The notes: a model not told the origin generated them from the letters alone. A stretch of 64,000 nucleotides of DNA from Cyanobacteria bacterium FACHB-63 (GCA_014695255.1 JACJNX010000075.1:207151-271150); one strand, 5' to 3'; shown: positions 25,891-35,105, counted from the first letter of the stretch. A program made the numbers and translations.

Positions 25891-26838
25891 CTAGACAAGG
25901 GTAAAGTCGGCGGCCGAGAAGTTCTTCAGATTTGCTAAACCTAGATCGCCTCGTTGGTTATCCAGGTTTGCAAGAACGCTGACATTTCCGCCGTCGCTGA
26001 GATCTTGGGAGTACGCTAAACGAGTCAAGCCAAGGGTCGAGTTAAAGTAGGCAAACACACCTTCATCTGATGCGATGTTGTTATTGTTTGCGATCGCACG
26101 AGCGGCAGCACCCGCCGCCGGAAACGGATCAGTTAAGACAATCACATTGCCGTCTCCAGCGATTTCAGCGGATTTACCCTGCTGAAACTTAATGTCACTG
26201 AGATTTAGATCAAATTTGCCAAAAGCAAACTTATCCTGACCGATCGTGAAGTCGGAGATGACATCTGGCTGATTCAAAACATTGATCCCCGTTTGCCCGG
26301 CCGGAGCAGGAGTTCCATTGGCAAACACATCACCTACATAGGCAAATCGATCTTGTCCTACGCCGCCTGTTAGTTGGTCAATGCCTGCATCTCCAACTAA
26401 AATATCATCTCCCACATCGCCAAAGCTCGTATCGTTGCCGCCATCGCCTCTAAAAAGGTCAGCACCGATGCCACCAAAGATTTGGTCATCTCCAGCGCCA
26501 CCGAATAAGCGATCGTCTCCAGCATTGCCAAGTATGGTGTCGTTGCCTCCTTTGCCTCTAAAAGTGTTACTTGCTGCATCTCCAATTAAGACTTCTCCAG
26601 GTTGAACGGTGAGCGGTGGCGCACTGGGCGGTACCGGCGCGGCTGGAGTTAACGGATTAGAAGGAGGCTGAACGGCGAGTGGTGGCACACTGGGCGGTAT
26701 CGGCGCGGGTGGGGCTAACGGACTAGAAGACTGAGCGGCTGGTGGCGCACTGGGCAGTATCGGCGGAGCGGGTGGGGTTCGCGGATTAGAAGAAAGTGAA
26801 GAGTTAGGGATTGAGCGATTAGTGAAAGGAGTAGACAT
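25891..26838 (-). CDS. Proline-rich RTX-type calcium-binding protein
   Basis: A 315-residue acidic protein with no N-terminal signal peptide. Residues about 20-80 are Pro/Ala-rich repeats (SAPPLTVQP-like units). Residues about 88-160 are RTX nonapeptides (GGxGxDxxx: GKGGNDTIL, GGAGDDQIF, GDVGDDILV) that bind calcium. The C-terminal part (DRFAYVG, SDFTIGQDKFAFG) resembles the end domains of cyanobacterial RTX proteins. Such proteins leave the cell by type I secretion using C-terminal signals; a fitting transporter starts 1.9 kb away on the other strand (28704). It is therefore a cargo candidate. The proline block near the N-terminus is unusual. Confidence 0.8.
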   Translation of the reverse strand: MSTPFTNRSIPNSSLSSNPRTPPAPPILPSAPPAAQSSSPLAPPAPIPPSVPPLAVQPPSNPLTPAAPVPPSAPPLTVQPGEVLIGDAASNTFRGKGGNDTILGNAGDDRLFGGAGDDQIFGGIGADLFRGDGGNDTSFGDVGDDILVGDAGIDQLTGGVGQDRFAYVGDVFANGTPAPAGQTGINVLNQPDVISDFTIGQDKFAFGKFDLNLSDIKFQQGKSAEIAGDGNVIVLTDPFPAAGAAARAIANNNNIASDEGVFAYFNSTLGLTRLAYSQDLSDGGNVSVLANLDNQRGDLGLANLKNFSAADFTLV

Positions 26839-26984
26839 GACAATTTCCTTGTGATTGCGTGGACTTCAAACCTGCCGAAAAAGCTCATCCATGATAGATG
26901 TGAGCAGTTTGGGTGAATCTAAATTTGATTGATGTACCAAGCCATGAATTCTGGTAGCACTAGGGCGTGTTTTAGAACCTCGCG

Positions 26985-27150
26985 CTTCGTTTACTTCCGC
27001 CCCGGCATGACATTCGGGGTTAATGGTGCGAAGTCCGTTTCAACGGACTGAAGATGCTCAATTTGGCTTTTAGTCCCCGGAGCATGGACTTCGTTCTGTT
27101 GGTTCCCCGGATTTCATGCCGAGGCGAGTGAGCAACGCCGCGCAAAGGTT
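26985..27150 (+). repeat. Degenerate interspersed repeat, copy B (plus orientation)
   Basis: Blocks in order: CGCCCCGG, ATTCGGGG, GTGCGAAGTCC, a GTTTCAAC loop flanked by AGTCC and GGACT, GGCTTTTAGTCCCC, then GGACTTCGTTC. The same order appears on the minus strand at 24715-24865. Confidence 0.6.
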
Positions 27151-27518
27151 TCAAAACATCCTAGATTGTGAGCGTTAAGAGGAAACGATTTCCCACATGA
27201 ACAGGACGAATAGTTCGATCGACAATCTCGCTCTCTCAATGCTGCACAAGCTTGCAATATTGGTGATGCAATGAAACTTCTAGTTGTGAATTCATGAGCT
27301 TCTGTGTGAAGCGTAATTCCGTTCTGCTCTAAGACTAATCACTAATCAGCATTTAGCCAACCTGATATTCTCAGAACTTTAATCGATGAGCTATACTTTT
27401 TTATACCTTTTGAATCGAGAAGAATTCCGCGTCTATTATCTAATATATCAAGGAATTTCAAGTCAGGGTTCTTTCTGTACTGATATTATTTTATACGATA
27501 TTATCTGTATTCGGCCTT

Positions 27519-27554
27519 AATTAGAACCTAAAAATATAGAAGTTAGTTCTAATT
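27519..27554. repeat. Hairpin built on AATTAGAAC
   Basis: AATTAGAAC (27519-27527) pairs with GTTCTAATT (27546-27554); the stem continues inward as CTAA/TTAG after a one-base bulge. Confidence 0.7.
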
Positions 27555-27626
27555 AGATCCTTAAGAAGTTGTCTAATATCTAATCAATACTGTTTTAATT
27601 TGTGTAAAGGCATTTGCAAGTCGATC

Positions 27627-27681
27627 GCGTCTAGCAATAATTAGAACAAATTTAGATTTTGTTCTAATTATTGCTAGACGC
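27627..27681. repeat. Perfect 24-bp inverted repeat, 7-nt loop
   Basis: The arm at 27627-27650 starts GCGTCTAGCAATAATTAGAA and is the exact complement of 27658-27681; the loop is TTTAGAT. It contains the AATTAGAAC core of the hairpin 100 bases upstream. It stands about 190 bases before the peptidyl-prolyl isomerase gene. Confidence 0.9.
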
Positions 27682-27870
27682 TTGACAGATTGTGATGTAG
27701 CCTGATGAGATACAGGGTTGGTGCTGGATTCGCTGTGGATTGACTAGAAATCAGGGGTCGATCGTTCTGCGTCAGAGTAATTACTGAGTAGAGTACGAGA
27801 AATTGTCATTGGTGCTGCATTTGTTAAATCAGGGGAATGCAGCCTACGCTCATCAACATGGAATTCTCAC

Positions 27871-28662
27871 ATGAGTCGTCGTTTAAAGATTGGAAGTCGC
27901 TTACTCGATAGCGACCAAATGATTTCTGCCTTAGTCCAATACAAGCTTCTAGAACCGCTGATTGGACAGCTTTTGTTAGATGAAGTGTTCAAAGAGGTGC
28001 CGCTACTGCGGCAAGAGGTGTTTCAAACCTTAACCGGAGGATCTGACACACCGATGCCGGAGAATTTTGAAGCGTTTTTGATGCAGTGGTGCCAACAGCA
28101 AAACATTACGCCAGAGTATTTTCAGACGGTAATTGTGCGCGAGTGGCAACTGCAAAAATTTAAGCAAATTCAGTTTGCAGGTCAGGTGGAGTCGGAATTT
28201 CTTCGTATCAAGCCGGATCTCGATCAGGTGGAATTTTCGCTGATTCAGCTTGAGGATTTATCGCTCGCTGAAGAGATCTATTTTCAGCTTCGGGATGATG
28301 GCATCACGTTTGCTCAACTTGCGCGAGAACATTCACTGGGCAATGAGCGCCAATCAGAAGGTTGGGTAGGCCCTGTGCCGCTCTCTACACTCCCGATCGA
28401 CATTGCTACCTTATTTCGCCATCAACAAATTGGAACCGTTTATCCTCCGGTAGCCGTTCACGATCGATTTTGGGTTGTTCGACTAGAGCAATTTATCGGC
28501 GCACGCCTGACCGATGCCACTCGCGCCCAAGTGATTGATCGTCTCTATACTCAATGGCTGCAAAGCCAAATTCAATCCGTTATGAATACACCTGGCGCGA
28601 TCGCGGTGCAGTCAGTTCCAGCCGAGCAGCATCACACTCAAGATGCTCTAGCGATCGCATAA
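27871..28662 (+). CDS. Parvulin-type peptidyl-prolyl isomerase
   Basis: A 263-residue protein. The N-terminal helical part resembles the SurA/PpiC chaperone region; the parvulin domain is at about 130-225, with FSLIQLEDLSLAEEIYFQLR, ITFAQLAREHSLGN and GWVGPVPLSTLP. No signal peptide is seen, so it should act in the cytoplasm, perhaps keeping cargo ready for export. Cyanobacterial type I secretion loci often carry such a gene just before the ABC transporter, which here begins 41 bases after the stop. Confidence 0.85.
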   Translation: MSRRLKIGSRLLDSDQMISALVQYKLLEPLIGQLLLDEVFKEVPLLRQEVFQTLTGGSDTPMPENFEAFLMQWCQQQNITPEYFQTVIVREWQLQKFKQIQFAGQVESEFLRIKPDLDQVEFSLIQLEDLSLAEEIYFQLRDDGITFAQLAREHSLGNERQSEGWVGPVPLSTLPIDIATLFRHQQIGTVYPPVAVHDRFWVVRLEQFIGARLTDATRAQVIDRLYTQWLQSQIQSVMNTPGAIAVQSVPAEQHHTQDALAIA

Positions 28663-28703
28663 CCCAAAATCGATTCAAGTTCACGATTCTGAGGCTTCGC
28701 AAG

Positions 28704-31691
28704 ATGACACAAAGCGATGAACAACTACAACTGCATGTAACAGACTTCTTTCAAACCTGGCTGTTCAAAGACTTGCCAATCAAACTACAACGAACGATCG
28801 CGGCAAAGTTGGAGCTTTGTTCTTTTCAGCCAGGAGAAGTCATCTATCCTGCTCTAGAACTCCCCTCGGCTGTGCATTTTATCGTGCAGGGAAACGTGCG
28901 GATTCTAGGCGCAACTTCAAAACATAAGCCAACTTTAGCCGTTCTAGGTCAAGGAACTGTGATCGGCTGGGATAGCCTGCTGCGTCGCACTGGGGCAGGA
29001 GAAGTGAGAGCCGCAATGTCACCCCAAGAGCGCGATCGTCCTGTGCTAACTTTGGCGCTTCCTGCCGATGAATTTGAAGCGGCTGCCCTAAAGCATTTGA
29101 TGCCTGCCTTGATACAGCAGGTAAGTTTGCTAGAGCTATTTGATACGCTTTATTATTCTTTGTCACACTTGTTTGATCCGGTTACTGATTTAGAGCTGCC
29201 AGAAGTTGTGCGGTGTATCGAGCAAAGGCAACTTGCAGTCGTTAAACACTGCACGATGGAGGCTCCAGATCTGCTGCCTGAAGATCGAATTTGGCTAGTG
29301 AGTAGCGGCGAATTTCTCAGCGTACCGATCGGAACTCGCATTACCAGTATTCGGGAATTGCAGCAAGTTCGCTCTTCTCGCTTTCCGGTGCGGTTGCTGG
29401 GGATCGATCGTGACTATCTCACCTCAACACTGCAACAAAAAGCGACGACTCCGATTGATACCGCGATCGATTTCCCCAGTGCGGTCACGGTTGAACTGCC
29501 TGCGCCTGTGGATACGACCTATCCGGTGTGGAAGTCGCGATCGGCAGATTTGACCGAAGATATGGTGGCGTGCTTTGGCATGGTGTGCGACTATCTCAAA
29601 ATTCCCTATCGTCCAGATTCGCTGCGCCGTTGGTTAAAGCAGCAAGCGATCGACCGATTTGAGCCGATTGATCTGTATGGTCGAGTTGCTCAAGCGATCG
29701 GGGTAGAAGCTCAGGTCGTTCGCTTTACGCCCTCTGGTGGTGGGATTAATCGACTGAAGACTCCTGCATTGATTCAGTTCGGGGATTTTTTCGCCGTTTT
29801 GTATGAAGTGACTCCGACCTCAGCAGTGCTCGGTTCACCGCGAACGGGATTAATCAAGGTATCTCCGAATCGTTTAGCTTCTCGTTTAACGATCGAACCC
29901 ACTTCAAAGCGAGGAATTGCTGCTTGTCGGGCGATTGTCCTCGATCGACTAGCCACTACGCCGACTAAGCGATTTGGCTTCCAGCGATTTGTGCCGATGG
30001 TCATCAAGCAGCGCGGTGTTTTGGTGCAGGTGTTGCTCGCATCAGTCGTGATACAGCTTTTGAGCTTAGGAAATCCGCTACTGGTACAGCAAGTCATTGA
30101 TAACGTCATCATCAGCGCCAATGCGGGAGCAATGCCGACCTTTGGTGCTTTGATGATTGGCTTTGCACTGTTAGAAGGAGTTTTAACCATTCTACGGACG
30201 CAAATGTTAGTGAGCACCACAAATCGCCTTGATTTGCATTTAGGCGTTGAGATTGTGCGTCACTTATTGCACTTACCGCTCAAGTTTTTTGAGCAGCGAT
30301 CGGTGGGAGAACTAGCATCACGCTTACTCGAACTGGAAAACATTCGTCAGTTTATGACGGAAACAGCGATTACAACCGTGATGGATGTGGTGTTTTCGCT
30401 CTTTTACATTCTGGTGATGTTTCTGTACAGTGCCCGCTTAACGTTCTGTGTTCTTGCGACTGTGCCGATCGTGATTATCTCTACGTTGCTGATGTCTAAA
30501 ATTCAGCAAAAACTGATCCGGCTCAAAGCGGATCAAGGTGCAAAAGTGCAATCTTACATGGTTGAAGTACTGAGCGGCATTACGTCGGTGAAGTCCCAAC
30601 ATATGGAGTCGTTAGTCGAAGCAACTTGGCGCGATCGCTATGTGCAATATCTCACCAGTGGCTTTACGACTTCCAATATCAATACAGTCTTTTATTCATA
30701 CAGTAATTTTCTTAATACGATCAGTAGTTTGCTGGTGCTGTGGGTCGGTGCTGAACTTGTTCTAAAAGGAGAATTAACTCTGGGTGGAATGATTGCCTTT
30801 CGGATTCTAACGGGCTATGTTACAGGCCCGCTCCTACGTTTAGCACGACTCTGGCATCGATTTCAGGAAACCTCACTGTCCATGGAACTCCTTGCCGACA
30901 TTGCCGATGCACCGATCGAAGAAGAACTCACACCAGGACAACAGTTACAGATGCCGCCGATTTCTGGGCGAGTGCAGTATCGCAATGTTTGTTTTGGCTT
31001 CAAACCCGGACAACGACAACTCTCCGATATTTCTTTAGAGATTGCACCGGGGACTTTTGTAGGAATTGTCGGACAAAGTGGCTCCGGTAAAAGCACCTTA
31101 ATGAAGCTATTACCACGCTTATATTTGTCTGATAGTGGCAGCATTACGATCGATGATTACGATGTCAGCAAAGTTGATTTACATTCACTGCGATCGCAAG
31201 TAGGTGTAGTCTCTCAAGATGCGGTTTTATTTCAAGGAACGATTCGCGACAACATCGCCTTATTTGAACCTTTGCCCGATGAAGTAGTGATGGAAGCGGC
31301 GCGGATTGCTGAAGCACATGATTTCATCATGCAGTTGCCAGAAGGGTATCAGACTCAAATTGGGGAACGCGGCGCGGCGCTTTCTGGAGGACAACGGCAA
31401 CGCATCGCGATCGCTCGCGTTGTGATTCGCAATCCTCGATTATTGATCTTTGATGAAGCGACCAGTGCTTTAGATTACGAAACGGAACGCCGCGTCTGTG
31501 TCAATCTAATGCGGCGATTCCAGGGTCGCACTTGCTTTTTTATTACACATCGACTGAATACGATCGCTCATGCGGACTGGGTGCTATTTATGCAGTCGGG
31601 CATGATTGCTGAACAAGGAACGCATCAAGAGTTAATGGCGCTGCGTCAGCTTTATTACTGTCTTTATACCCAACAATCGCGAGAGCCTTAA
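28704..31691 (+). CDS. Type I secretion ABC transporter with degenerate C39 domain
   Basis: A 995-residue HlyB-type exporter from the ATG at 28704. Residues about 20-270 contain a cyclic-nucleotide-binding-like fold (QPGEVIYP, VHFIVQGNVRIL) that lacks a clear phosphate-binding cassette. Residues about 280-390 match a C39 peptidase: Cys290 is kept, but the expected His is Phe (DFFAV, 361-365) and the expected Asp is Ser (GSPRTG, 377-382), so leader cleavage is unlikely. Transmembrane region about 430-730. Nucleotide-binding domain: GQSGSGKST near 789, LSGGQRQR near 892, LLIFDEATSALD near 912 and a His switch in THRL. Operon with the isomerase and HlyD-type gene. Confidence 0.93.
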   Translation: MTQSDEQLQLHVTDFFQTWLFKDLPIKLQRTIAAKLELCSFQPGEVIYPALELPSAVHFIVQGNVRILGATSKHKPTLAVLGQGTVIGWDSLLRRTGAGEVRAAMSPQERDRPVLTLALPADEFEAAALKHLMPALIQQVSLLELFDTLYYSLSHLFDPVTDLELPEVVRCIEQRQLAVVKHCTMEAPDLLPEDRIWLVSSGEFLSVPIGTRITSIRELQQVRSSRFPVRLLGIDRDYLTSTLQQKATTPIDTAIDFPSAVTVELPAPVDTTYPVWKSRSADLTEDMVACFGMVCDYLKIPYRPDSLRRWLKQQAIDRFEPIDLYGRVAQAIGVEAQVVRFTPSGGGINRLKTPALIQFGDFFAVLYEVTPTSAVLGSPRTGLIKVSPNRLASRLTIEPTSKRGIAACRAIVLDRLATTPTKRFGFQRFVPMVIKQRGVLVQVLLASVVIQLLSLGNPLLVQQVIDNVIISANAGAMPTFGALMIGFALLEGVLTILRTQMLVSTTNRLDLHLGVEIVRHLLHLPLKFFEQRSVGELASRLLELENIRQFMTETAITTVMDVVFSLFYILVMFLYSARLTFCVLATVPIVIISTLLMSKIQQKLIRLKADQGAKVQSYMVEVLSGITSVKSQHMESLVEATWRDRYVQYLTSGFTTSNINTVFYSYSNFLNTISSLLVLWVGAELVLKGELTLGGMIAFRILTGYVTGPLLRLARLWHRFQETSLSMELLADIADAPIEEELTPGQQLQMPPISGRVQYRNVCFGFKPGQRQLSDISLEIAPGTFVGIVGQSGSGKSTLMKLLPRLYLSDSGSITIDDYDVSKVDLHSLRSQVGVVSQDAVLFQGTIRDNIALFEPLPDEVVMEAARIAEAHDFIMQLPEGYQTQIGERGAALSGGQRQRIAIARVVIRNPRLLIFDEATSALDYETERRVCVNLMRRFQGRTCFFITHRLNTIAHADWVLFMQSGMIAEQGTHQELMALRQLYYCLYTQQSREP

Positions 31692-31749
31692 AGCCCCTCA
31701 ATTTAAAATCAACAGTCTTAGATCTCCAATTCCAACCAGGAAAACCCTT

Positions 31750-33219
31750 ATGAGCCGTCCTCGTTTTTTTGCTCCGCTGACTCTGCTACGATCGCGCTAC
31801 CAATCCATACAAGACCGAGTTGAACACACATTAGAGTCCGAAGCCACAGGATTACCTAGCGCCGCAAATTGGACAAAACAACTAACACAAGTAATTTTGC
31901 TGGGCGTTGCGGCTGGAGTTGGCTGGTCAGTGCTAGCGCGAGTAGATGTCGTCGTTCACTCAAGCGGTAAATTAGAGCCACAATCACAGTCACAGATTGT
32001 TCAAGCGAGAGCCGGAGGAGTCGTTACATCGATTTTAGTGCGCGAGGGTGAAGCCGTTAAACAAGGACAATTGTTAATGCAGTTCGATCGTACTGCGCTA
32101 CTCAATCGACTACAGCAATTGTTAATTCAGCGTCAGCGACTGGTTAAAGAAACCGCAGTTCTGCGATTAGCTCAGCAAGGAAAGTCGATCGAGTCTGTCA
32201 ACAGTAATGTTGCAATTTCGCCCGAACTGATGAGCCAGGTTCAAACTCGATTGCTGCTTGTCGCTCAACTGACTGGAGATCCAAATGCTCTTGCTTCTAG
32301 CCAACAGCAGCGATTCAACTTATATCAAAAACAGTTGCGCGATCGTCAGTCTCTCACGCAGCTACAAGATACGACGCTGCAAACTAAGATTGCAGAAGCA
32401 GATGCACAACTTCGTCAAACTCAGTTCCAACTGCAACGCGAACAAGAGCTTTTAAATAGGCTGCGCCCATTAGTCACTCAAGGCGCAATTCCTCGTGTCA
32501 GTCTATTACAGCGCGAAGTGTCGATCGGAGATCTACAAAAGCAACTGGTGCAGAGTCGCTTACAAAGACAGCAGGTAGAAATCAGCCAGGTACAGGGCAA
32601 AGTTGAAGCAGGTCAAGTGTTCAACAAAACACAGCAAGACATCCAGCAACAATTAGCCGAGCTAGATACTAAGTTCGATAGCATTATCAAAGACAATCAG
32701 CGCCAGCTGATCGAGATCACCGCACAGTTAACCCAAATTCGCCTTGATCTAAAAAATCAGGGATTACGATCGCCCTCTGATGGTGTCGTTTTTGAACTCG
32801 CATCAAAGCTACCGGGAGCCGTGACACAGCCGGGACAAACGCTGATGCAAGTCGTTCCCAATGAGTCTTTAATCGCACGAGTTCAGGTTGCGAACGCTGA
32901 TATTGCCAATGTCGAAGTAGGATTGCCAGTGGATGTCAGAATTGATGCTTATCCATTTACTGAGTTTGGTGCGGTTCGGGGAGTCATTTCTAAGGTAGGC
33001 AGTGAGGCAGTTCCAATTAGTCAGCAGGCTCCGCACTCTACGGCGTTTCCAGTTGAAGTGCGCCTCGATCGTCAATTCCTAGAGCGACGATCGCAGCGCT
33101 TTTCACTCCGCCCAGGAATGACAATTACGGCAATGGTTAAAGTCCGTCAACGAGCGCCCATTAGCTATGTGACTGAAGAAATCACTAAAGCATTCGACGG
33201 CATGAAGACGGTTCGTTAA
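31750..33219 (+). CDS. HlyD-family membrane fusion protein
   Basis: A 489-residue periplasmic adaptor of type I secretion. One N-terminal membrane span lies at about 48-66 (VILLGVAAGVGWSVLARVDV), followed by the first lipoyl half (VVHSSGKLEPQSQSQIVQ), long coiled-coil helices at about 115-345 rich in Gln and Leu, the second lipoyl half (LRSPSDGVVFELA) and a beta-barrel region ending RPGMTITAMVKV. It lies 58 bases after the ABC gene. A TolC-type outer-membrane partner is not in the window. Confidence 0.93.
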   Translation: MSRPRFFAPLTLLRSRYQSIQDRVEHTLESEATGLPSAANWTKQLTQVILLGVAAGVGWSVLARVDVVVHSSGKLEPQSQSQIVQARAGGVVTSILVREGEAVKQGQLLMQFDRTALLNRLQQLLIQRQRLVKETAVLRLAQQGKSIESVNSNVAISPELMSQVQTRLLLVAQLTGDPNALASSQQQRFNLYQKQLRDRQSLTQLQDTTLQTKIAEADAQLRQTQFQLQREQELLNRLRPLVTQGAIPRVSLLQREVSIGDLQKQLVQSRLQRQQVEISQVQGKVEAGQVFNKTQQDIQQQLAELDTKFDSIIKDNQRQLIEITAQLTQIRLDLKNQGLRSPSDGVVFELASKLPGAVTQPGQTLMQVVPNESLIARVQVANADIANVEVGLPVDVRIDAYPFTEFGAVRGVISKVGSEAVPISQQAPHSTAFPVEVRLDRQFLERRSQRFSLRPGMTITAMVKVRQRAPISYVTEEITKAFDGMKTVR

Positions 33220-33225
33220 GCGAGT

Positions 33226-33258
33226 TAATTGGAACTAATCTTTAATAAATTCCAATTA
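33226..33258. terminator. Hairpin after the HlyD-type gene
   Basis: TAATTGGAA (33226-33234) pairs with TTCCAATTA (33250-33258), a nine-base stem directly after the stop codon. It shares the AATTGGAA end with the 21012 hairpin. Confidence 0.5.
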
Positions 33259-33329
33259 TTCAGAAAACAGGGGTGCAATACGATAGAAGTCTGTTATAGT
33301 AAACTCAAGGCGATGAGATAGATAAAAAT

Positions 33330-33524
33330 TCATCTTTGCCTAGAGCTTTTATTTCCTTCAATTAGAGATGTTAGCTGCGTATCATCCCTACTGTTCAAGA
33401 AATAAGCTCTTTTTCTGAATTCGTCATCACTGTTGAGCGCGATCGTGGTTTCACTCGTGAAACCTAAGTAGTGTAAGGGTGTGTTACTGAACTGTGAAGC
33501 GTTAAGCACTACATCTGTTTTCAT
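33330..33524 (-). CDS. Possible small protein, 64 residues
   Basis: From the ATG at 33524, preceded by GAGGT at a good distance, it encodes MKTDVVLNASQFSNTPLHYL and continues as a charged, soluble chain ending SSRQR. No family is recognised. It is divergent from the CHRD gene. The ribosome-binding site is the main support; it may be a chance frame. Confidence 0.3.
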   Translation of the reverse strand: MKTDVVLNASQFSNTPLHYLGFTSETTIALNSDDEFRKRAYFLNSRDDTQLTSLIEGNKSSRQR

Positions 33525-33633
33525 CAGTATTACCTCGATCATCTCCTCAGCATTGTAGAAATCGATTATCAATTACGCATTTGTATTGATCATTGTGATC
33601 AGTCTTTGCGTCCTTAAATCTTTAGGAGTTGTT

Positions 33634-35019
33634 ATGGAAGCCTTCGACAACAAAACTCAGCAAAACCAGTCCACTGCGGCTGGAACTGCTGCCCCTCTTA
33701 GTTCTGATGCTGACCTCGCTATTGCATCAAAAGGATCTTCAGCGCAAGCGACCGAACTAGAAAAAGCCCTCAATGAAGCTCTGCCCTCAGAGGAGAGCCA
33801 AGCAGTCATCTCTACACCCGATGACCACAATCATAGTCCAGTGGTAGGCAAATTTCAGCTACACGTCGAGCTAGATCAAGTTGCTTCTGCCAAGGGTCTT
33901 GATGCAAGCAAGCTCAGCCGTGACACTTCTTTTCGAGATAATCTTGGCTCCAAAGGCGATTACCTCAATCCAAAAGAAGGTAACAACGTGGTGATTGGCT
34001 CAGGGGATAGTGATGTAATCAGGGGAGCGGGGCGTGGCTTTAACACCATTACTACGGGCACTGGCAAAGATACAATCATTCTTGGACAAGAAACAACAAA
34101 CCGGATTTTGGACTTTGACCCCAACAACGATCGCTTCGTGCTGTCAGGACTCAATCCCAAAAACATCGTCATTGGTCAAGGTAAAAATCCCGGTAAAGGC
34201 GGACTCGATCAACCGCTCGATTCCGTGAACAACGCACTGATCATCGACAAAAAAACAGAACACATCCTTGCAACTCTTCCGTTTGTGAAAGCATCAGACA
34301 TCTCTGAAAAGAACTTTGCCAGAGGTAGCGTTGAAGCAAACAAAAGCCTACAGAATCTCAAAGATGACGGCTTCAAAACCCAGAGAGGCAGCGGCAAGAT
34401 CACGGGAACTCAAGGACACGATCGCTTAATTGGCGGTGGTGGGGATGACTTCCTTTATGTTGGGGATGATGGCTTCAAAATCGACACTGCAAAAGGTTCG
34501 GGTGCAACTGAGTTCCCGTTCCGGGTCGATACCACCAGCGGCACGACAGAACTGAAATCAGAGTTAAAGGATGGAGTTCTTCGCGTCACAGGCGACTACA
34601 AGGATTTTGATGCCTTCCCATTGTTTAGCCAGGGTGAGAAAGAGATCGATCCCAAAGCTAAAATCCTCAACGGTTCAGATCCAAAAGCATTGATCGACAA
34701 CTTCTTGAAAGTTCCCAAAGATGTAGAAGGAAACGCCATCTCTGGAACTCATTTACACTTTAGTCCCTCCGGAGATTCTCGCGGCAGCTTCGCAGATGCA
34801 ACCGTTGTTCGTTACTTTACCAACACTCCGACTGATCCTAAATCAGGCAAGATTTCCGGTGAATTTGAACTCAATCCAGCCGAGCAAGCAGCGTTATTAG
34901 CAGGTAACTTCTACACCAATATTCATAGCAATGTGGATGGCGATGGTGATGGTAAAGCTGGCTATCCAACCGGTGAGAACCGGATCAACTTCAATCGAGA
35001 TGTAGTGAAATTTACCTAA
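33634..35019 (+). CDS. CHRD-domain protein with RTX-like repeat, likely secreted cargo
   Basis: A 461-residue acidic protein from the ATG at 33634, which has AGGAG eight bases upstream. There is no signal peptide. The middle has RTX-type turns (GSGDSDVIRGAG, GGGGDDFLYVGDDG). The C-terminal CHRD domain (about 295-461) shows SGTHLHFSPSGDSRG and GNFYTNIHSN, with the His pairs of the chordin-type fold, and an EF-like DGDGDGKAG. The lack of a Sec signal, calcium repeats and position after the transporter suggest it is the cargo of the type I system. Confidence 0.82.
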   Translation: MEAFDNKTQQNQSTAAGTAAPLSSDADLAIASKGSSAQATELEKALNEALPSEESQAVISTPDDHNHSPVVGKFQLHVELDQVASAKGLDASKLSRDTSFRDNLGSKGDYLNPKEGNNVVIGSGDSDVIRGAGRGFNTITTGTGKDTIILGQETTNRILDFDPNNDRFVLSGLNPKNIVIGQGKNPGKGGLDQPLDSVNNALIIDKKTEHILATLPFVKASDISEKNFARGSVEANKSLQNLKDDGFKTQRGSGKITGTQGHDRLIGGGGDDFLYVGDDGFKIDTAKGSGATEFPFRVDTTSGTTELKSELKDGVLRVTGDYKDFDAFPLFSQGEKEIDPKAKILNGSDPKALIDNFLKVPKDVEGNAISGTHLHFSPSGDSRGSFADATVVRYFTNTPTDPKSGKISGEFELNPAEQAALLAGNFYTNIHSNVDGDGDGKAGYPTGENRINFNRDVVKFT

Positions 35020-35105
35020 GCAGTCAGATTGCAAATCCGGCTGAGAATTGAGAACTTTCTCAATTCTCAGCCCGTGAAGATGGATCGCAGCACTGGAGAT
35101 ACCTA

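Larger units (their letters stand above)
26839..27870. other. AT-rich 1-kb spacer with repeats and hairpins
   Basis: Divergent spacer between the RTX gene and the secretion operon. No believable gene is visible. It holds a degenerate interspersed repeat (26985-27150), two hairpins built on AATTAGAAC (27519-27554, 27627-27681) and a very AT-rich stretch around 27380-27600. The promoter of the secretion operon should lie near its right end. Confidence 0.6.
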
